Part shown: positions 41,701 to 52,714 of the stretch, piece after piece
How the letters are laid out: every line of letters starts with the position of its first letter
Position numbering within the stretch: position 1 is the first letter of the stretch
Assembly (NCBI RefSeq): GCF_002506585.1
Contig: NZ_DAXW01000009.1
Location: forward strand, 322,346 to 386,345
DNA length: 64,000 nt
DNA from: Methanoculleus sp. UBA430
GTDB taxonomy: Archaea; Halobacteriota; Methanomicrobia; Methanomicrobiales; Methanoculleaceae
Direction: 5' to 3'
Position numbers and translations under genes: made by a program
The notes under the pieces: generated by a model
Databases searched by the model: none
Seen by the model: the letters and a program-made list of their open reading frames with translations, nothing else
Told to the model about the DNA's origin: nothing

Positions 41701-43504
41701 GAACATATTCCGAAATATCTCTTGGTTATGTGTACTTATCGCACTTGTCTTCATCACAGCACCAGTTTCAGCAATCTACGACTTCGAAGGCATCCCGCTC
41801 CGCGAGGCGGCCCAGGGCGAGGTGCAGGGAGACGTGCTCACCTTCGGGACCTACGGGCTCACCGCCCCCCCTATCGAATGCACATTCTCACTCCCGGCAA
41901 AACCAGTCTGGGCGCGGGTCTACACGGGCATCTGGGGCGGCACCGAGCGCTACACCGGGTGGGAGGAGATCAGCGTCAACAACGGTGTCCCGGCCCGCCG
42001 GGATCTCTTCGGGAAAGACGACCGGAATGAGGAGACCTACGTCTCAGGGTACGGCGTCTACTGGGTCGCACACGACTGCACCGACCAGCTCCGGGGCGGC
42101 AAGAACACCATCAAACTGACGACCAGCAGGGGCCAGCCCGAGAGCAGGATCGACGGGCGCTCCTACGGCATCTTCGTTGTGGCCGTCGTCGAGGACGCCG
42201 CGAAACCGGTCACCCGGTACTGGATCGCCGAAGGAAACGAGAACCTCCACGGCGAGGGGTGGGCCGGCACAAACCCCACGCGCCACGACACGTGCGAGAT
42301 AACCTTTGAGAAGGCACCTCTGGCAGAGAACGCCGCCGCCGACCTGACCGTGGTCCTCCTTGCCTCGACAAAGGGGCAGCCGGATTACGTCCTCTTCAAC
42401 GGCGAAGACCTGGGCGTCCCGGTGACCGACCTCTCGCTCTATCCCGAAGGTGCGCGGGACATCGGGAACGAATGCATCGGCGACGCGACCAGCGGTGCCG
42501 GGGTCGAGGCTCGCTACGTCGATGTCGAGACGTTCGATCTCGGCCGCCTCCTGAAGGATACTAACCACGTTGTCTTCGAGCGGGGAAGAGACCTCGACGG
42601 CGACGGTGAGATCAGCACCACCGGGTCAAAGCCCGAGGGTGAGGACTACATCCACCCCTGCTCCGTCATCCTCACCGTGCGACGGCCCGGCGCCTCGCCC
42701 GCGCCCGACTTCTCTGTCGACGCGCCTGTGGCGACGGGAGCCTACGCCGGCGAAGAAGCAACCATTCAGGCGACGGTGAGGAACCACGGCGCACGGCCCG
42801 ACGGGAAGATCGCGGTGGTCTTCTCGGTCGACGGAAGAGCCGTCAGGACGGTGGAGGTCGAACCGGCAAGGTCCGGGGTCCAGCAGGTCGAGACCGGCGT
42901 CACTCTCGCCGAGGGGCGGCACACAATCTCGGTCCGGGTCGATGCCACCGGTGACGTCGATCCGGCGGATAACGAGGCGTCGGTGGAGTTGACGGTCGGC
43001 ACGGTCCCCGACCTCTCCGTCGCCATCGGGGCACCGGTCAGGGCCGGGGCTGAGGCGCATGCCGCATCGCCGCAACAGTCCCCCGCACCGCTCGTTGCCC
43101 TGGTTGCAGGGCTCTCTCTCGCCGCGCTCCTTGCCGCGATGCGCCCGCCCGGCGGGAAGATAACGGTCGTCCTGGTCGCGGGCGCGGTCATCGTCGCCGC
43201 ATGCCCGCTGGTGGCGCCGCCGGCGGCCGCCGCAGGGTTTTCCGACTACACCATCCCGATCACGGTCAGGAACGGCGGGGGGAGCGACGTCGGCGCCTTC
43301 GACCTTGCCATCTACCTTGACGGCGATAAGGCGGCGGTAAAGCACGTCGACGGGATCGGCGCCGGGGCAACGGTCACGATCGACGTCCCGCTCTACACGA
43401 CGCCCGGGAAGCACCGGCTCAGGGTGGTCGCGGACGAGAAGGGCGCGATCAAAGACTCAAACCGGGCAAACAACATAGCGGAGGGCGAGTATGTCTTCCC
43501 GTAG
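41690..43504 (+). CDS. DUF3344/CARDB exported protein, apparent fusion of two secreted proteins
   Basis: 604 residues. A signal peptide spans about 8-29. A DUF3344-like beta domain follows (about 30-345, with the recurrent WARVYTGIWGGTERYTG, SYGIFVVAVVEDA and YWIAEGNENL), then a CARDB domain (about 350-450). Then comes a hydrophobic helix (PLVALVAGLSLAALLAAM) that looks like a C-terminal anchor. At residue 484 an internal methionine begins what looks like a second signal peptide (MRPPGGKITVVLVAGAVIVA, ending APPAAAAG), followed by a second CARDB domain. So two exported proteins appear to have been joined in frame. It overlaps the next gene by 14 bases. Function unknown; DUF3344 proteins are abundant on Methanomicrobiales surfaces. 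Confidence 0.82.
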   Translation: MNSMNIFRNISWLCVLIALVFITAPVSAIYDFEGIPLREAAQGEVQGDVLTFGTYGLTAPPIECTFSLPAKPVWARVYTGIWGGTERYTGWEEISVNNGVPARRDLFGKDDRNEETYVSGYGVYWVAHDCTDQLRGGKNTIKLTTSRGQPESRIDGRSYGIFVVAVVEDAAKPVTRYWIAEGNENLHGEGWAGTNPTRHDTCEITFEKAPLAENAAADLTVVLLASTKGQPDYVLFNGEDLGVPVTDLSLYPEGARDIGNECIGDATSGAGVEARYVDVETFDLGRLLKDTNHVVFERGRDLDGDGEISTTGSKPEGEDYIHPCSVILTVRRPGASPAPDFSVDAPVATGAYAGEEATIQATVRNHGARPDGKIAVVFSVDGRAVRTVEVEPARSGVQQVETGVTLAEGRHTISVRVDATGDVDPADNEASVELTVGTVPDLSVAIGAPVRAGAEAHAASPQQSPAPLVALVAGLSLAALLAAMRPPGGKITVVLVAGAVIVAACPLVAPPAAAAGFSDYTIPITVRNGGGSDVGAFDLAIYLDGDKAAVKHVDGIGAGATVTIDVPLYTTPGKHRLRVVADEKGAIKDSNRANNIAEGEYVFP

Positions 43505-44468
43505 GACTGTTGCTGCCGGGCTGATCATCGTCCTCGGACTTCTTCTGGCAGTGCCCGCGGCAGCCACCTATGCCGGGGATAAACCGCTCTCGACCGTGTT
43601 TCACGACGAGTTCCGGGGGGGGTACGTCTATACGGTTGGGAACAGCACCTACAGCGGTGCGCTCAACCCCGGGGACCGGTATGCGGTCTCGTTCGACCTC
43701 GACCTCCCAGAGGATGCAACCATCCGGTACCAGCGCCTCTACGTCTACTGGGCCTGGAGCAAGCTCGACCAGAAGGCGATCTATCCGGCGCTCTCGCTCA
43801 TCCGTACGGATGCGAGTGAGCATTTCACGGAGGCCGCCCGCTACGCGGATTCCAAGGGGTTCGTCAGCAAGAACGACTTCTTCTCCGGGATGGACGTATT
43901 CACGACGATGGATCTCGCCCGGGGGAAGAACTCCTTTACCGTCATCCTCGAGAACAACGCCACCGACAACCGAACCTTTGTCGTCCAGGGGATCGGGCTG
44001 CTCGCCGTCTACGAGAGCCCGGGATCGCCAGAGGCGATCGCCTGGGTGAGCGAGGGGGCCGACCTCATCTACAGCAGTTACGGGATCACCCCTGCCATGG
44101 CGTCAAGCAGGATCGATTTTCCCGGGACGATCAGCCGGTCCGGTCTTGCGTCCGCCGAGCTCTTCCTCGTCGCCCCTTCGGGCGGCTATACCCGGGAGAA
44201 CATCCCCGTGATCAACCGGCTCTTCTTCAACCGCGAAGGGACGAGCAGCATGCCCTCGTTCTTTGAAGCGATCCTCTCGGCGATATTCCCGGGATCGAAC
44301 GGGAAGGAGTGGGTGAACGTCTTTGACTCCGACGAGACGAAACAGGTCGGGATCGACCGGCGGGACGTACTGCCCTATCTGCGGTCCGATAAGAATTTTG
44401 CGCAGGTCCAGGACGAGAAAGACTACCTTGTCCTGTCGAACGCCGTTCTCTGGGCCGAACGGAGGTAA
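43491..44468 (+). CDS. DUF3344 exported protein
   Basis: 325 residues: a signal peptide at about 5-25 (TVAAGLIIVLGLLLAVPAAA), then a single DUF3344-like domain with GGYVYTVGNSTYSGALNPGD, YQRLYVYWAWSKLDQ, NSFTVILENNATDNRTFVVQGIGLLAVYE and AIAWVSEGADLIY. No anchor is seen at the C-terminus. It lies between the fusion DUF3344 protein (14-base overlap) and the ABC ATPase (four-base gap), so it belongs to the same operon. It may be handled by that transporter. Role unknown. Confidence 0.82.
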   Translation: MSSRRTVAAGLIIVLGLLLAVPAAATYAGDKPLSTVFHDEFRGGYVYTVGNSTYSGALNPGDRYAVSFDLDLPEDATIRYQRLYVYWAWSKLDQKAIYPALSLIRTDASEHFTEAARYADSKGFVSKNDFFSGMDVFTTMDLARGKNSFTVILENNATDNRTFVVQGIGLLAVYESPGSPEAIAWVSEGADLIYSSYGITPAMASSRIDFPGTISRSGLASAELFLVAPSGGYTRENIPVINRLFFNREGTSSMPSFFEAILSAIFPGSNGKEWVNVFDSDETKQVGIDRRDVLPYLRSDKNFAQVQDEKDYLVLSNAVLWAERR

Positions 44469-44472
44469 GAAG

Positions 44473-45134
<662 letters not shown>

Positions 45135-45138
<4 letters not shown>

Positions 45139-46358
45139 TCGTCGGAAGGCTGATCGATTATCTGATGGCCGCGGCCCACCAGGTCGCGCGGAAACGGATG
45201 CGTGTCTTCCTCACCGCCCTCGGCATCGCTATCGGGGTTGCGGCGGTCGTCGGGACCGTCTCCCTGGGCGAAGGCATCCGCTACCAGGCGGTGGAGGCGA
45301 TCAAGGAGCAGTCCGACCTCACGCTCATCGAGGCGACCGCTGATATCCGCGGCGGCGCGATCCAGCTCATCACACCGGCAAAGATCGGCGAACTCGATGC
45401 CATCCCCCATGTTGCGGCATCCTCGGCGGTGGTCAGGGAGGCCTACGCCACAAAACGGCAGACCTACCTTGAGGTCGTGGGCGTCGATCCCGGCGGGATC
45501 GGGGACGCGATCAGGCCGAAGTACCTGAAAGGAGAATCCCTCGCTCCCGGCTCCCGGCAGGCGGTGCTCGGGCACGACGTCGCCGAGACGCTCCAGCGCT
45601 ACGAGGGTGTCCGGCTCGGCGATACTGTCCCGATCCTGATCCGGCGCTACGACGAGGACGGCATGCCGGTCGACGAAGAGGTGGGTTTCACCCTTGTCGG
45701 CGTACTCCAGGAGCGGGACGACGCGTTCGACCAGGTGATGCTGATCGACCGCGGGGTCGCGCAGGAGTTGCGCGGCGGCGAAGCGGCGTTCGACGGCGTC
45801 CTGATCAGGGTCGATCACCCCGACGCGGTCTTTGGTGTGGTGGACGGCATCAAGGGGCTCGGCCTCACCGCACGGGGCGCGTTCCAGCAGATCGAGTCGG
45901 TGAACCGATTGATGGACGTTGTCGTCCTCATCCTGGCGTTCTTTGCCGGGGTCGCCCTGATCGTGGGGGCGCTGATGATCGTCAACACAATGGTTACGTC
46001 GGTCTTCGAGCGGACGCGGGAGATCGGGATCACCATGGCCATCGGGGCCTCCCCTGCCGACGTCGTCTACCTCGTCCTTGCCGAGTGCCTCTACATCGGG
46101 TTGATCGGGGGTGTGATCGGCGATCTCCTGGGCGTCGCGTTCTCGGGCGCGATCAACACCTTCGGCAAGCCGTTCATCGTCGCCCAGCTCGGCGATACGT
46201 TCTCCACGTTCGCAGACGCCGAGATTACCCTGATCACGCCCGGGCTCCTCGTGCTCGGGATGGCGATCGCGATCGCCCTTTCCCTGGTATCGGGCCTCTA
46301 TCCGGCGTTGAAAGCATCTCATCTCAACCCGGTGACGGCGATACGGACGGGGGTGTGA
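45135..46358 (+). CDS. MacB/FtsX-type ABC transporter permease
   Basis: 407-residue membrane protein with the MacB layout: an N-terminal transmembrane helix (RVFLTALGIAIGVAAVVGTVS), a large extracytoplasmic domain (about 45-260), and three C-terminal helices (VVVLILAFFAGVALIVGALMIVNTM, LVLAECLYIGLIGGVIGDLLG, LLVLGMAIAIALSLVSGLYPALKA). The GTG start overlaps the ATPase stop (GTGA). Family members act by mechanotransmission, extruding or releasing substrates rather than forming a channel. Being sandwiched by DUF3344 genes suggests these surface proteins or a linked lipid as substrate. Confidence 0.92.
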
Positions 46359-46362
46359 AAGT

Positions 46363-49300
46363 ATGAGAAGAAGATCAGTAACTTCAGGAATTATCCTCTC
46401 TCTTGCCCTGTTGCTGGCCCTCGTGCCTGCACCTGCGGCGGCTGACCAGTATGTGGGCGGCATCCCGCTTGAGACAGTGGAAAGCGGCGTCGTCTCCGGC
46501 GGGCTGTGGCATGACTCGTTCGTGGGGGTCGGGCAGGAGCATGAGGTCACGAAGACCTACTCACTTCCTTCCTACTCGAAGATCAAGTGGGCGCGCCTCT
46601 ACGTCGCTGTCTACTGCGGCCACATGCAGAACAACTACGAGCACCGGGCGACCGTGAAGTTCAATGGCGGGTCGGGGATGCAGACGCTCGGCGTGGAGGA
46701 ACTCCGGAAGTCGTACTCCTTCCCGGCTAATGGCGGGGACGGGCCGGTCTGGGTGAATGACCACTGCAACCGGGTGACGAGCGACTACTGGATGTGGTAC
46801 GACGTGACCAACCGTATCACCGGCAGGAATGCGGTCACCCAGGTGAAGACGGAGCAGCCGGAAGGTTATACGGGGACCTTTGACGGGCGAATCAAACTCG
46901 TCACGCTTGTCGTCGCCTACGACGACGGCGACGGCGACGAAGTATACTACTGGGCGAACCAGGGGCATGATGTCCACTCCTACTACACCGAGGAGGACCT
47001 CGGCGCGACCTACATGGGCGAGACGCTCTTCTCGACCGAGGACCTCCCTGAAGACGACGAGCGCGAGTTTGCGGCCGAGTTCTCGGCCATCTACATAGCA
47101 AGCCAGGTCGGCGAATTCTCGTTCAACACCGAACCGCTCGATGCCAATGAGCCGCAGGGCGCCTACTCGGGGTACCAGACGTGGGACGTTTCGGATCTCC
47201 TGGAACCCGGGACGACGAGTACCCTCACCTACACCCGGGACCTCAGCGTCACCGGGAGCGGCGGAGGGTTCCTGGGTGCATTCTTCAAGATCCCGCTTGC
47301 CCTCCTCTCGGTCCGCTACCCCGAAGAGGAGGTCGGGTCGATCCGGGTGACCTCGGTGCCCGCCGGCGCGGCGATCTACCTGGACGACGAGGCGACCCAG
47401 TGGACGACGAACACGACGATCCCCGGCATCCCTGCCGGCGACCACTCAGTCAGGGTCGAACTGGACCGCTACCGGGTGCCCGACGACCGGTGGGTCACGG
47501 TGACCAGAGGCGCGAACGCCACGGTCCACTTCAACCTCGAACCGATAACGGGCAGCATCGAGGTGACGAGCGAGCCGCCCGGGGCCTGGGTCTACCTCAA
47601 CGGGGTGAACAGGTCGGTCGTAACCCCGGCGACGCTGGAGAACCTGGTCATCGGCGACTACACGGTCGAGGTGAGGGCGGAGGGCTACGAAGACTACCGG
47701 ACGGTTACGGTCAACGACGGCGAGACCACCTCCGTTAACTTCGACCTCACGACGTCCGGGGGTGGGTCCGGCGGTTCCGACGGCGGAGGGATCCCCGACT
47801 ACGGCTACACCGGGAAGAACCTGGACGTAGCCGTCTCAGGAACCGTCCACGGGAACCTGACCTACTACGAGTTCAGCAGTTACACCGGGCTCATCCACGC
47901 CGGTGAGGGCAAGGAGTTTACGATCAATGTGCCCCCACCCAAGAACGGCACGGTAGGGTATGCACGGCTGTATATCTATACCACCTGGGGGCACGACGAG
48001 AAGAGGAAAGAGGGCACCCCGGTCAGGATCGGTCTCGCAGTCGACGGAGCGAATATCGCGGCCGATAAGGTCTACAACGACCGGAAGGACGAGGGGATCT
48101 ATAATTATCTTCTCGAGACCCACGCGTTCAACGTCACCGGCATCAAGGGCGGTATCGCCGGAGAGCACGTCGTGACGGTGAAAAACGACGGGAGAAAGGA
48201 CGATGTATTTGCAGCCTACGGCGTCGGCCTCCTGGTCGTCACCGAAGATCCTGCCGAACCGGAGATGACCTACTGGATCGCGGAGGGATCGGATACGCTC
48301 TATGCCAACCCGGACTTCGGCACGACGTCTGAAGACTGTATCACGACAGCGATCTTCAACGAGTCCGTCGACCTCTCCGGAGCCGGCGAGGCGCGCCTCA
48401 TCCTGGTGGCAACGGCCGGTTCGGGGATGGACGACGACGAGCACCGGATCTTCTTCAACAGCGGTGAGTGGTTCAACCTGCTCACTGCTGGCTCTTCAGC
48501 GATCAGCGTGGCCGACCTGGACGCGAGACCGTACCTCCGGCAGTCAGGGAACGAGGCGGGGATCCAGAGCCTCATCACCACGACGAAGGGGGATTATATG
48601 GAGAACCGCGCCGTCATCCTCGTCGTCAGGAAGGGCATCCCGCCGGCGGGCTACGAGGCGAACGCTACGCCCACGGCGAGCACTCCCGGGACGCCGACGA
48701 CATCGTCCGGCAGCACCGGATCGCGGTTCACCTTCAACTCGACGAACGGGCGGATCGAGGCCACGCGCATCGTCGCCGACGGCGGGGCCGTTCAACTCTA
48801 TATACCCGAGGGAGCGGTGATCACCGAAGGCTCCGGGAACCTCGTCCAGACGATAACGTTACAGAGGCTTCCGCCCGGCGGTGCCGGGGGTGCCGACCCG
48901 GCCTACGAGATCGCCAGCGAGGATATGGTGAGCGACATTCCGCTCGGGCTGGTCGTCTCCGTGAACAGATCGGGAGGCGCGATCGTCAGGTACGACCGCG
49001 CTTCGGGCACCTGGGAGACCCTGGAGACCACGGCAGATGCAACGGGTGGCAGCGTCTCGGCAAAGATCTGGCAGGGGGGCGTCTATGCGGTCCGGTACGG
49101 CGAGGCCGGCGGAGACGCTCCGATCGGAGGGGTGCTCAACCTGCTGTTCGATGTTGTTTCGGCGATCTTTTCGCTGTTCGGCTTCACCCCCGCCGCTGAG
49201 GAGCCGGCGCCGCCGGCGGAGCCCGCGCCTGATCCCGGATTGGCCCGGGCCGAGCCCGCACCCACGGCGCCGGCGGCGCCGGCCGTCGATATCACCACGA

Positions 49301-50421
49301 TGTGGTTCGGCCTCTCGGTGCTCTCCGACCCCCCGGGTGCGCTCATCGACCTCGACGGGGAGTACACCGGCAGGACGACACCGGCCGCCTTTGCATCGCT
49401 TTCGGGCGGCAACCATACCGTCCGGGTGCGCATGGACGGCGCCGAGCCGGCGGAACGGACAATCCTGCTCGACCACGACGATGAGGTCGTTGTCGAGATT
49501 CCGGGTCTCGCTTCCCCCGGCCTGCTCCGGACCTGGGAGCAGAACCATTACGGCGGCGTCTACGTCGACTCGTTCCCGGAGGGGGCGGAGATCCTCGTCG
49601 ACGGCCGCAAGGTGAACCGGAAGACTCCCGACATCGTCTACGGGCTCAAGGAGGGGCTGCACACCATCAAGGTGAAGAAAGAGGGGATCACGTTCAGCTC
49701 CGATAAAGAGCGGATCTGGATCGAGAAAAACGCCATAGCCCGGGTGACGTTCACCAGCGGCAACGCGGAACTGACACGGTCGCTCACGTTTGAGTCGGAG
49801 GACTACGCGCAGAAACCCTTCTCGATCAACGGCAGGTACCTAAGCGACCGGTTCCCGAAGAAGGTCGAGGTCAGTGGGATCGGGGGGTCGTATATCACCA
49901 TCTATGACGGCGAGAGTTACCGGAGTTACCGGATACCCGCCGCCGTCGAGTCGAACGACACCGTGAGCGCCGTCTTCTCGGATGCACCCTGCAGTCTCCT
50001 CGTGACGTCGGTGCCGGCAGGGGCAACGATATCGGTCGACGGGTTCCAGACCGGGTCTGCCACGCCGTATGTCGTTACCAACATATCGGAAGGGAAGCAT
50101 CTGATCTCGGTCTCAAAGCCGGGGTATATCCCGGCAGAACGGGAGGTCCTGCTGACGGACCACGGCAAGGACGCCACGGTGAAGTTTACTCTCGACCCCT
50201 ATACCTGGGGATCGCTTGAGGTCTCAAGCACCCCGGCGGGCGCCAGGATCTACCTCTACAGCCGGGATACCGGCGAAGTGACGCCCCACACCTTCCACTA
50301 CCTTGATATCGGCAGTTATCCGGTGAAGGTAGTAGGAAAGAGCGGGTCGAAGACGATCGAAGACGTCATAGTCTCGCCACATGTGACCACCGAATGCCAT
50401 GCCGACCTCTCAGGGGACTGA
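46363..50421 (+). CDS. 1352-residue surface protein: DUF3344 and PEGA mosaic
   Basis: Exported giant protein ending the DUF3344/ABC operon (four bases after the permease). Layout: signal peptide 1-28; DUF3344 domain about 29-325; two PEGA domains about 326-465 (GSIRVTSVPAGAAIYLDD, GSIEVTSEPPGAWVYLNG); a glycine/serine linker; second DUF3344 domain about 485-770; a Thr/Ser linker; a beta domain about 790-920 resembling ZU5-type segments (GGAVQLYIPEGAVITEG); a hydrophobic stretch near 930; a Pro/Ala-rich linker; and four more PEGA-like units to the end. No PGF-CTERM or clear terminal anchor. PEGA domains occur in S-layer and surface proteins. Binding partner unknown. Confidence 0.85.
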   Translation: MRRRSVTSGIILSLALLLALVPAPAAADQYVGGIPLETVESGVVSGGLWHDSFVGVGQEHEVTKTYSLPSYSKIKWARLYVAVYCGHMQNNYEHRATVKFNGGSGMQTLGVEELRKSYSFPANGGDGPVWVNDHCNRVTSDYWMWYDVTNRITGRNAVTQVKTEQPEGYTGTFDGRIKLVTLVVAYDDGDGDEVYYWANQGHDVHSYYTEEDLGATYMGETLFSTEDLPEDDEREFAAEFSAIYIASQVGEFSFNTEPLDANEPQGAYSGYQTWDVSDLLEPGTTSTLTYTRDLSVTGSGGGFLGAFFKIPLALLSVRYPEEEVGSIRVTSVPAGAAIYLDDEATQWTTNTTIPGIPAGDHSVRVELDRYRVPDDRWVTVTRGANATVHFNLEPITGSIEVTSEPPGAWVYLNGVNRSVVTPATLENLVIGDYTVEVRAEGYEDYRTVTVNDGETTSVNFDLTTSGGGSGGSDGGGIPDYGYTGKNLDVAVSGTVHGNLTYYEFSSYTGLIHAGEGKEFTINVPPPKNGTVGYARLYIYTTWGHDEKRKEGTPVRIGLAVDGANIAADKVYNDRKDEGIYNYLLETHAFNVTGIKGGIAGEHVVTVKNDGRKDDVFAAYGVGLLVVTEDPAEPEMTYWIAEGSDTLYANPDFGTTSEDCITTAIFNESVDLSGAGEARLILVATAGSGMDDDEHRIFFNSGEWFNLLTAGSSAISVADLDARPYLRQSGNEAGIQSLITTTKGDYMENRAVILVVRKGIPPAGYEANATPTASTPGTPTTSSGSTGSRFTFNSTNGRIEATRIVADGGAVQLYIPEGAVITEGSGNLVQTITLQRLPPGGAGGADPAYEIASEDMVSDIPLGLVVSVNRSGGAIVRYDRASGTWETLETTADATGGSVSAKIWQGGVYAVRYGEAGGDAPIGGVLNLLFDVVSAIFSLFGFTPAAEEPAPPAEPAPDPGLARAEPAPTAPAAPAVDITTMWFGLSVLSDPPGALIDLDGEYTGRTTPAAFASLSGGNHTVRVRMDGAEPAERTILLDHDDEVVVEIPGLASPGLLRTWEQNHYGGVYVDSFPEGAEILVDGRKVNRKTPDIVYGLKEGLHTIKVKKEGITFSSDKERIWIEKNAIARVTFTSGNAELTRSLTFESEDYAQKPFSINGRYLSDRFPKKVEVSGIGGSYITIYDGESYRSYRIPAAVESNDTVSAVFSDAPCSLLVTSVPAGATISVDGFQTGSATPYVVTNISEGKHLISVSKPGYIPAEREVLLTDHGKDATVKFTLDPYTWGSLEVSSTPAGARIYLYSRDTGEVTPHTFHYLDIGSYPVKVVGKSGSKTIEDVIVSPHVTTECHADLSGD

Positions 50422-51368
50422 AAAACCCCGGTATCCACTTTTTTGCCGGAATAGAACGCAGGGGATATGACCTCTGATGGGAGGAATTCTACAGATCCGC
50501 GTGCACCGAAACCCTATCCTAAGACCGTTTCAGCCGCACGCGAGAATCCTCCGAATATTCGTCGTCTTTCCCGGCGCGCCGACAGGTTCTCCGGGGCCAG
50601 GCCGTTCCGACAGGATGATTTACCCTGATTACCAACCTGATATTCGGCCCTGCCATTCCTCCGTTCACTTCCAGGTTGGATGCAGGGCCAACCCCTGGTT
50701 CCAGAAGACCGGATATTTTCTCACTGTTCTCGTGCGGAACTTGCTGCGCATCGATTCCAAAAATTTCGGGCTCACGCCTCTCTGCAGTTGTATAAAGCAG
50801 GAATACAAACGCCGGCAGCAGAGGTTCGCCTGCAGGGGCCCCGTTGAGCGGGTCCAGGCATTCAGTGTAGCTGCACCGGAAACGGAATCACGGAAGCGAG
50901 AGTTCCGGTCCCAACCGCAGAATGCTCCTGATCATCTCCACGAACCCTGCCGGATAACCCCATCCAGGAGGTTCGGACGCGGCTTCTCCGCACGAGGTCG
51001 TCCTGAAACTCCCCTGCCATGAAGGAGCGCCGCCCCCCCGGTGGGTATACCCGGGTGTGCCTGGAGGGGACCGAGGCGCGTCCGGGAGAGACACGAAGAT
51101 GCTATCAGAACACGCAACCCTTACCTGACTGCCGTGTTTCGAACAGTACCAGGACTGATCCCGATGCCGGCTGAGATAGAGAGGAGAAACTTACGTATGG
51201 CTTGCTCCTGCCTGTAGCAGCACGGGCGTAGCAGCCCGACGGGTATTATAGAAACAATTTATTTTAGCACTTAGTGTTAAATGAAAAGATTTTTGTTATA
51301 CTGAGATCATCCACTGCTTACCGGGAGGCAGGACACTCCCGGAACTACAAACAACCTGGAAGTGAACA
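50422..51368. other. 947-base intergenic region
   Basis: No convincing gene on either strand; short frames lack recognisable motifs and ribosome binding sites. The final 120 bases are AT-rich, with a TATA-like TTTTTGTTATAC at about 51289-51300 that should drive the DUF3344 gene at 51369. The rest is moderately GC-rich with scattered small inverted repeats. It may contain decayed coding sequence I cannot identify. Confidence 0.45.
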
Positions 51369-52319
51369 ATGAAGACAGACATACAGCGCATGCTGGCATG
51401 CATGCTGGTACTGACGGTGGTGTGCGCATTTACACCACCGGTGTCGGCGGATCCGTACCTGGGCGGAGACCCTCTCGTCACCGGGAACGGGACGAGCGGC
51501 ACGGTCTCCGGCGGCCTCTGGTTCGACGCGTACCCCGGGTTCGACTACGCACATACGGCCCCGATCGTGAAAAACTTCACCCTCCCGTGCAGTTCCGGGA
51601 ACGTCGCCTGGGCACGGCTCTATGTAGATACCTACATAGGGAACATGCAAGCGAATTACCCCCTGAACACGACCGTGGAGTTCGACGGCGGGTCGGGATA
51701 CGAGACACTTGATACCGAGATCGTGAACACAACCTACACCTTCCCGCGGGGCAGCGGTGAGGACGGGACAATCTGGATCAACGACCACTGCAACCGGGTG
51801 ACGAGCGACTGCCTGATGTGGTATGACGTGACCGCTGACATCAACTCATCGAGTGTTTCGGCACGGGTGCAGACTCACAAGCCGGATGGCACCCAGCCGT
51901 TCGACGGCCGGGTGAAGATGATCACGCTGGTAGTGGCATATAACGACGGAGATTTTGACCAGATCCACTACTGGGTGAACCAGGGCCACGACACCGACTC
52001 CTACGTTGCCGATGATGAAGGATACTCCTACATTGGAGAGACTGACTTCAGCACATCGGGGATCACGGCTGTCGATGCGAACCTCACGGCCATCTACCTG
52101 GCGAGTTACAACGGGAACTACGCCTTTAACGGCAACGCCCTGCCCTGGAGCAACCCGCAGCAGGGATCGTACTTAGGATACCAGAGTTGGAATGTCACCG
52201 ACTACATCACCGGCGGAGACAGTACGATGACGTTTGACCGGAACTCCACCGACTCCGGCTCGTACAGCGGCTACTTCAAGATCCCCCTCGCCCTGCTGAC
52301 AGTGGAGGAGGAGGAGTGA
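51369..52319 (+). CDS. Stand-alone DUF3344 exported protein
   Basis: 316 residues: signal peptide about 6-27 (RMLACMLVLTVVCAFTPPVSA), then one DUF3344 domain that closely follows the N-terminal domain of the 46363-50421 protein (GTVSGGLWFDAYPGF, WARLYVDTYIGNMQANYPLNTTVEFDGGSG, VNDHCNRVTSDC-like, DGRVKMITLVVAYNDGD, YWVNQGHDTDSY). Ends in acidic TVEEEE without anchor. Many NxT/S sites suit N-glycosylation. Likely a paralogue by duplication. Monocistronic, with its own AT-rich promoter. Confidence 0.85.
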   Translation: MKTDIQRMLACMLVLTVVCAFTPPVSADPYLGGDPLVTGNGTSGTVSGGLWFDAYPGFDYAHTAPIVKNFTLPCSSGNVAWARLYVDTYIGNMQANYPLNTTVEFDGGSGYETLDTEIVNTTYTFPRGSGEDGTIWINDHCNRVTSDCLMWYDVTADINSSSVSARVQTHKPDGTQPFDGRVKMITLVVAYNDGDFDQIHYWVNQGHDTDSYVADDEGYSYIGETDFSTSGITAVDANLTAIYLASYNGNYAFNGNALPWSNPQQGSYLGYQSWNVTDYITGGDSTMTFDRNSTDSGSYSGYFKIPLALLTVEEEE

Positions 52320-52714
52320 GCGCGCACCTCCGCGACGACGATGTCGTGACAGAACACCTGTTCCGGATTGAGGCAAAAGACGCGAAATCGGCGGTCGACC
52401 CGGAAGGCTGACCGCCACACCCTTTTTTTCGGCCGCGCAGAGGACCGGCGGACTGCCGGCTCTCACACCCCCGGCGGGATCTGACCATAGGCCGGACGGT
52501 TCGCCTTTGCGTGGCACGAATATCAAAAATACGTACCTAAATTAATACATTTTTTATTAAAGTGATGATCCAGTATGAACGATCTCAATTTATATATTAC
52601 TAAATACTATCTTCCGATCGTCCAATTTGACTATCGGCGCCCTCTCCGATCGCCGGGGAGGGGCGCCAGTGCTGCCGGGCGAGATGAAACGATGAAGAAG
52701 GAGCTTGATAGAAA
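52320..52714. other. 395-base promoter/leader region of the 1915-residue surface gene
   Basis: A T-run (CCCTTTTTTTCGG, about 52420) may end the preceding transcript. The 120 bases from 52520 are AT-rich and contain TTTATATATTA at 52589-52599, a good TATA box. A GC-rich leader with a stable hairpin and a 13-codon reading frame follows. Confidence 0.55.
52636..52667 (+). promoter_or_regulatory. Stable leader hairpin before the giant surface gene
   Basis: GGCGCCCTCTCC (52636-52647) pairs with GGAGGGGCGCC (52657-52667) with one bulge. It would lie in the 5' leader, about 47 bases before the ATG. A short frame (ATG at 52692, 13 codons, stop at 52731-52733) overlaps the main start in another phase. 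Confidence 0.4.

Noticed and set aside
50477..51022. 181-residue plus-strand frame in the 50.4-51.4 kb gap
   Set aside because: No signal peptide, domain or ribosome binding site, and composition unlike neighbouring genes. Left as non-coding.
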